From: JAWVZY01 sp033721955
Lineage (GTDB): Bacteria; Patescibacteriota; Minisyncoccia; Spechtbacterales; 2-12-FULL-38-22
Assembly (NCBI GenBank): GCA_033721955.1
Contig: JAWVZY010000003.1
Coordinates: 1 to 35,890 of the forward strand
Length of the DNA stretch: 35,890 nucleotides
Direction: 5' to 3'
Below the pieces are notes generated by a model that ran no database searches, was not told the origin of the DNA, and worked only from the letters and a program-made list of their open reading frames with translations. Below are positions 32,390-35,890 of the stretch, one piece after another. Position 1 is the first letter of the stretch. Every line of letters starts with the position of its first letter. A program made the position numbers and the translations under genes.

Positions 32390-34487
32390 GTTATTGAATA
32401 ATTGGGATATTAAAAGGAAGTGGCTTTTTGCCATTGGTCTTTTTGTTTTATTTTCTTTTATCTTCTTTCTCTTGTCTTTGAATTATGCTGACGCCTCAAC
32501 TATTCGCCTTTCACCTGTAAACGGTGCTTATGAGGTGGGTTCAACTTTTGATGTAAGTATACTTTTAGATACAGAGGGCAAAACGGTAAATACGATATGG
32601 GCAAAATTACAATTTCCCCCCGATCGGCTCCAGGTTGTATCACCTACAACAGGCAGGAGTATTATTAGTATTTGGACAACACCTCCTAATTACGATAATG
32701 CAAACGGTACTATAGAATTACAGGGCCTTGTAACTCCAAACGGTATAAATACAAGTCAGGGCCTTGTTACCACTATTACATTTCGCACCAAGCGCCCCGG
32801 AAACGCTTTTGTGCGTTTTAGCGATGAGACAACCGTACTTTTGCATGATGGGCATGGAACGGAGGATCTGCGCCAAGCGCAAGACGGGGTTTATGAGCTT
32901 ATTTTACCTCCTCCCGCAGGCCCTGTTGTTGCCTCAGAGACACACCCGGACCAAACTAAATGGTATACAACCAATTCGGTTTCTTTACGTTGGGCAAGCG
33001 AAGATGAAATAGAGGCATATAGCTATGTTTTAGACCAGCAGCCCCTGACAACACCCGATGATATATCAGAAGGTTTAAAAAATTCTGTTACGTATAGTGA
33101 TTTAGCCGATGGCACTCATTATTTTCATATTAAAGCGCTTCGCGACGATAGCTGGGGGGGTGTAACCCACTTTGCTGTAAATATTGATTCAACTCCTCCC
33201 GTGGAGTTTCCTATAGACATTGTTCCCGAAGCCGAAACTACAGCTCGCCGGCCTGTGATTAATTTTTCTACAACAGATCAGCTTTCGGGCATGGACAGGT
33301 ATGAGATAAAGTTAGTTGCCTTAGATCTTGAGGAAGATGTTCCCGATACACTGCAGGAATTTTTTATAGAGACCACATCTCCTTATAGTCCGCCTGAACT
33401 GGCACTGGGTTCATATGATGTTATTGTGCGCGCCTATGATCAGGCAGGTAATTTTTATGATGCAACACAGCGACTGGAAATAACAACGCGCTTGTTTAAA
33501 ATCATATCTGACGAGGGAATAGAAATTCAGGGAAAAATATTGGTACCCTGGTGGGTTGTATTTTTACTTTTGTTAATAATCCTTATTCTTTTGGGTATAA
33601 TTGCCAGGAACGCTTATAAGCACCATCAGGAGATACATGAACAGGCAGAAAGCAAAGAAATGCCCCAGAATGTAAAGCAACAACTGGAAGAGCTTCAAGA
33701 ATACAGGCAAAGATACGGGCACATGGTTATTGTACTTATGGTTGCTGCATCTTTGTTGCTGAGCCCGGTCTTTTCAGTATTTGCTCAGGATGCCGGGGAG
33801 GTAGTTTCTACAGAAGCCCGGGAAGAGGCAGTGCTTGCTCCGCCTTCAATAACTACAATATCGCGCGATATTTCAAACGAAGAGATTTTTTATGCCGGTG
33901 GCGCAGTTACCTCAGGCGATATGGACGTCTTGCTTTTTGTGCAAAACATGACAACAGGAGAAACCATAAGCCGAATTATTGAACCTGACGAAAACGGTAA
34001 ATGGTTTTATAGACATGGCTCTTTCTTGAGTCCCGGAAGATACGTTATATGGGCTCAAAGCCGTCTTGGAGAGCAGATGAGTCCGCCAAGCCCGCAAGTC
34101 CAGATTGAGGTTCATACAACCGCCTTGCAGTTTGGCTCTACAAGGCTGAGTTATGGCGCCTTATATTTCGCTATAGCCATGTTTTTACTTGTATTAAACG
34201 CTGGTCTTGGAGTGTTTATTGTTATGCATAGAAAAAAGGCAAAACAGAAGCATGCAAGATTAAAAAAGGAAGTGGATGAAGCAGAGGAGAGCATTAGGCG
34301 CGGGTTTGCGATTTTGCGCAAAGATATAGAGGCAGAGCTGGATACAGTTAAAAAAGCCAAAGCAAGTAAAGAAGTTAATAAAGAACTTCAGGAAAAAGAA
34401 CAACAGCTTTTAGCTGATTTAGATGAAATAGAGCGAAAAATAGGGGATGAGATATGGGATGTAGAGCGTAGTGAGCATTTAGATTAA
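32382..34487 (+). CDS. Membrane-anchored cohesin-domain protein fused to a second membrane/Ig-like module
   Basis: 701 residues from ATG 32382, chosen for the ATGAATAA coupling and because the signal peptide then begins normally. First half parallels the previous protein: signal (about 12-38), cohesin-like domain (about 39-175, TIRLSPVNGAYEVGSTF, ILLDTEGKTVN), Ig-like domain with SETHPDQTKWY, IDSTPP, a second Ig-like domain, and a membrane helix (about 388-408). Then comes a polar, Gln/Glu-rich segment (409-446), a second signal-like hydrophobic helix (448-469, ending VFAQ), an Ig-like domain (about 480-580), a third helix (about 591-615) and a long charged coiled coil (616-695). It looks like two membrane proteins joined in one frame. 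The C-terminal coiled coil is predicted to be cytoplasmic. Confidence 0.83.
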   Translation: MNKLLNNWDIKRKWLFAIGLFVLFSFIFFLLSLNYADASTIRLSPVNGAYEVGSTFDVSILLDTEGKTVNTIWAKLQFPPDRLQVVSPTTGRSIISIWTTPPNYDNANGTIELQGLVTPNGINTSQGLVTTITFRTKRPGNAFVRFSDETTVLLHDGHGTEDLRQAQDGVYELILPPPAGPVVASETHPDQTKWYTTNSVSLRWASEDEIEAYSYVLDQQPLTTPDDISEGLKNSVTYSDLADGTHYFHIKALRDDSWGGVTHFAVNIDSTPPVEFPIDIVPEAETTARRPVINFSTTDQLSGMDRYEIKLVALDLEEDVPDTLQEFFIETTSPYSPPELALGSYDVIVRAYDQAGNFYDATQRLEITTRLFKIISDEGIEIQGKILVPWWVVFLLLLIILILLGIIARNAYKHHQEIHEQAESKEMPQNVKQQLEELQEYRQRYGHMVIVLMVAASLLLSPVFSVFAQDAGEVVSTEAREEAVLAPPSITTISRDISNEEIFYAGGAVTSGDMDVLLFVQNMTTGETISRIIEPDENGKWFYRHGSFLSPGRYVIWAQSRLGEQMSPPSPQVQIEVHTTALQFGSTRLSYGALYFAIAMFLLVLNAGLGVFIVMHRKKAKQKHARLKKEVDEAEESIRRGFAILRKDIEAELDTVKKAKASKEVNKELQEKEQQLLADLDEIERKIGDEIWDVERSEHLD

Positions 34488-34532
34488 ATAATAGAACTAT
34501 TTATTTATCCACAGCTGGGGCTCTTTTTTGGT

Positions 34533-34541
34533 TGGTATAAT
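34533..34541 (+). promoter_or_regulatory. Extended -10 promoter of the MscS-helix protein gene
   Basis: TGGTATAAT at 34533-34541, 59 bases before the ATG. A TTATCCACA (identical to a DnaA box consensus) lies at 34505-34513. No clear -35 is visible. Confidence 0.5.
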
Positions 34542-34600
34542 AAAGATGTAGGTAGAAAACAACCTAAAAAGGTCGTTTTAAGCTATTTAAATAGAATTTT

Positions 34601-35287
34601 ATGATCATACAAACTTGGACAGAAACATTTGTTACCTCAATGCAGGGTCTTTGGGTTTCTTTTGTAAACCTTGTACCTGTTATTGTAGGTGCGTTTGTGG
34701 TATTTGTTTTTGGATGGATAATTGCCTCTGTTTTTGGGCGTGCAGTTACCCGCCTTGCAAAAGCCGCACAACTGGATAAACTTTTTAACCAGCTTGGCGT
34801 CATGAAGCATGTAAGAAAGGCAGGTCTTGAATGGGAAGTTTCAGGATTTCTCGGAGGCCTTGTTGAGTGGTTCTTTATCATTGTTGCCTTTTTGGCGGCA
34901 ATAGATCTTCTGGGCCTTTCACAGCTTTCAAGCTATATAAGAGATATTCTTGTCTATATTCCAAATGTAATAGTAGCAGCTCTTATCTTAATGGTGGCTG
35001 CTGTTGTAGCTAACTTTCTTGAGAAACTTATTAAAGCAAGCTTAAAGGCCACAGACGTAGGCCCTGCTCGCTTTGTTGGTTCAGTAGTTAGATGGAGCGT
35101 TTGGGTATTTGCCGCACTTGCCGCGCTTAACCAGCTTGGTATTGCAAAATCACTCATAGAAATATTGTTTATGGGATTTGTCGCAATGCTCGCTATTGCC
35201 GGAGGACTTGCCTTTGGTCTTGGCGGAAAGGATGTGGCACATGATATGCTGGAGGCAGTTAAGAGAGATGTAACAGGACGCGAATAG
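34601..35287 (+). CDS. Membrane protein with MscS-type conserved TM helices, no MscS beta domain
   Basis: 228 residues with four or five membrane helices. WVSFVNLVPVIVGAFVVFVFGWIIA at the start is a conserved TM_helix (PF05552-type) repeat, and a second repeat appears as LSSYIRDILVYIPNVIVAAL. The end AGGLAFGLGGKDVAHDMLE is the pore-lining glycine-rich helix and following turn of small-conductance mechanosensitive channel relatives. The cytoplasmic beta domain of true MscS is missing, since the protein stops about 15 residues after this helix. Probably a CmpX-like membrane protein. It stands alone between its own promoter and a good terminator. Confidence 0.8.
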   Translation: MIIQTWTETFVTSMQGLWVSFVNLVPVIVGAFVVFVFGWIIASVFGRAVTRLAKAAQLDKLFNQLGVMKHVRKAGLEWEVSGFLGGLVEWFFIIVAFLAAIDLLGLSQLSSYIRDILVYIPNVIVAALILMVAAVVANFLEKLIKASLKATDVGPARFVGSVVRWSVWVFAALAALNQLGIAKSLIEILFMGFVAMLAIAGGLAFGLGGKDVAHDMLEAVKRDVTGRE

Positions 35288-35315
35288 GCAAATTTTCAAA
35301 GCATAAGAACTTGAG

Positions 35316-35346
35316 AAAAATCCGGTCTCAGCCGGATTTTTCTTTT
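35316..35346 (+). terminator. Intrinsic terminator after the MscS-helix gene
   Basis: AAAAATCCGG (35316-35325) and CCGGATTTTT (35332-35341) form a 10-bp stem with a 6-base loop, followed by CTTTT. Confidence 0.87.
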
Positions 35347-35375
35347 GCTTTAAGTATGCCGAAGAGCTATCGGGG

Positions 35376-35404
35376 TTGACACAATTTTTTACTTAGATTA
35401 GAAT
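35376..35404 (+). promoter_or_regulatory. Strong promoter TTGACA-N17-TAGAAT upstream of 23S rRNA
   Basis: Consensus -35 (35376-35381) and a near-consensus -10 (35399-35404) separated by exactly 17 bases. Predicted start near 35411. It is the best promoter in the window and the only convincing one between the preceding gene and 23S rRNA. Confidence 0.75.
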
Positions 35405-35411
35405 ATAGAGT

Positions 35412-35456
35412 ATGCAAAAAAGCTTTATAAACCAAAAAATTCCAAGCGGCTCGTAA
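35412..35456 (+). CDS. Possible 14-codon leader peptide in the rRNA leader
   Basis: A short ORF encodes MQKSFINQKIPSGS and begins 8 bases after the -10 box, so it would be translated from a leaderless RNA. Its Pro-Ser-Gly-Ser codons cover the first copy of the AAGCGGCT element that can pair with the terminator stem. There is no homology evidence, and short ORFs arise by chance; protein-coding rRNA leaders are unusual. Confidence 0.25.
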   Translation: MQKSFINQKIPSGS

Positions 35457-35505
35457 CCTGCACTTTTAAGGTGCTTATAAGTCAGCCGCTTGAAGCGGCT
35501 TTTTT
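35443..35505 (+). promoter_or_regulatory. Attenuator-like element with alternative pairings
   Basis: AAGCGGCT occurs at 35444-35451 and 35493-35500, and its complement AGCCGCTT at 35484-35491 between them. Pairing with the left copy (9 bp including C443-G492) encloses a small GCAC/GTGC hairpin and leaves no terminator. Pairing with the right copy gives a stem followed by T at 35501-35505. The two states exclude each other. Confidence 0.5.
35484..35505 (+). terminator. Intrinsic terminator in the 23S rRNA leader
   Basis: AGCCGC (35484-35489) and GCGGCT (35495-35500) around TTGAA, then five T. It would stop RNA from the upstream promoter after about 95 bases unless antitermination occurs. Confidence 0.6.
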
Positions 35506-35781
35506 GATGGACTTTAACAATTGTATCTTCTGTAAAAGGATTAATTCCTAAAACGGTATAAATTTTTCTGTTATCCATACCGGCAGGAGATATTTAACAT
35601 CAAATTTTTTTTACCCCCGGCTTTTTAAAGCAGGGGAGTAAAGAGAACCATGTAATTCCGCGGTGTCCGGCTTTGACCTCATAGAGATTAAAGCCGGACC
35701 CAGAAGCGTATGAGTACCTTTCCGTTCTCATGCGCGTCAAACTAAATCCTCTGCAACTGCGCAGAGGTACTCATTCAAACC
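35506..35781 (+). other. Leader/spacer before 23S rRNA with three hairpins, no gene seen
   Basis: No convincing protein or tRNA gene is present. Inverted repeats: TTTACCCCC-G-GCTTT with its complement (35610-35642); GTCCGGCTTT (35665-35674) with AAAGCCGGAC (35690-35699), perfect over 10 bp; and GCGTATGAG (35706-35714) with CTCATGCGC (35727-35735). CCTCTGC (35748-35754) pairs with GCAGAGG (35761-35767). ATGAGTACC (35710-35718) can alternatively pair with GGTACTCAT (35766-35774). These probably serve pre-rRNA folding and processing. Confidence 0.55.
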
Positions 35782-35890
35782 GTATTACTCAAGGGCATAC
35801 GGTGGATGCCTTGACACCAAGAAGGGACGAAGGACGTGGCGTAGCTGCGAAAAGCTTCGGGTAGGTGCGTAGCAACCTATGATCCGGAGA
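35782..35890 (+). rRNA. rrl: 23S ribosomal RNA, 5' end (partial)
   Basis: The sequence from about 35782 matches the conserved 5' region of bacterial 23S rRNA: the CATACGGTGGATGCCTTG block, then GACGAAGGACGTGG and AGCTGCGAAAAGC. The gene continues past the window edge. The exact mature 5' end is estimated by analogy to E. coli. No 16S rRNA or spacer tRNA precedes it within the window. Confidence 0.95.

Noticed and set aside
35393..35578. 61-codon ORF on the minus strand across the rRNA leader
   Set aside because: It runs through the palindromic terminator element and promoter, has no SD or promoter, and shows no recognisable motif; treated as a shadow.
35581..35642. End of an IS200/IS605-type element suggested by the hairpin near 35610-35642
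   Set aside because: No tnpA or tnpB coding sequence or second end is present; a pre-rRNA structural hairpin is simpler.
35640..35781. Possible tRNA or 5S rRNA before 23S
   Set aside because: Hairpins are present but no cloverleaf, anticodon arm, T-loop consensus or 5S conserved core can be fitted.
1..35890. CRISPR array, insertion sequence or prophage genes
   Set aside because: No regularly spaced direct repeats, transposase, integrase or phage genes were recognised; the only repeat array (15143-15213) is short and degenerate.

Overview
The window reads as a chromosomal segment of a Candidate Phyla Radiation (Patescibacteria, possibly Parcubacteria-like) bacterium. The reasons are large Ser/Thr/Asn/Gly-rich surface proteins of a style common in that group, near-absence of Shine-Dalgarno sites, promoters placed almost at start codons, a 23S rRNA gene with no 16S before it, and tightly overlapping genes all on the + strand. 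UGA is a normal stop here (for example at 6883-6885), which argues against the code-25 lineages (Gracilibacteria, Absconditabacteria). Base composition is about 40% GC by eye. The taxonomic placement is inference.

Layout. (1) 1-4765: the 3' part of a very large surface protein, split by one in-frame TAA, then a DUF916-like membrane anchor protein and a small membrane-anchored secreted protein. (2) 4852-27145: a glycan and glycosylation locus. It starts with a membrane-tethered PAPS synthase (DUF2061 + ATP sulfurylase + APS kinase), a flippase and a sulfotransferase. Next come glycosyltransferases with three heptose-precursor enzymes (GmhB, HddA, GmhA) and a methyltransferase, then a Wlb/Wbp-like set (oxidoreductase, acetyltransferase, aminotransferase) for a diacetamido sugar. 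It ends with polyprenyl-phosphate sugar synthases and three GT-C-type membrane proteins, two of them tandem DUF2723 proteins. (3) 27397-34487: a second surface locus. It holds a monocistronic, probably highly expressed surface protein; then an operon with another DUF916-like anchor, a secreted dockerin protein and two membrane-anchored cohesin proteins. (4) 34601-35287: a membrane protein with MscS-type conserved TM helices. (5) 35376-35890: a promoter, a structured leader with a possible attenuator, and the 5' end of 23S rRNA.

How it may work together (inference). The locus seems to build, decorate and anchor a cell-surface coat. Surface proteins use one of two attachment modules, each encoded beside a matching membrane receptor. 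One is a C-terminal domain ending in Thr-Pro-Thr-Phe, found twice next to a DUF916-like anchor and reminiscent of the WxL/DUF916 pairing of Gram-positives. The other is a dockerin encoded next to two cohesin membrane proteins. The same N-terminal domain is joined to either module. The middle locus would supply sulfated, heptose- or diacetamido-sugar-containing glycan and, through DPM1-like and DUF2723 enzymes, possibly O-mannosylation of the Ig-like surface proteins. Some pathway steps (HddC, a UDP-GlcNAc 6-dehydrogenase, an initiating transferase, a polymerase) are not in the window.
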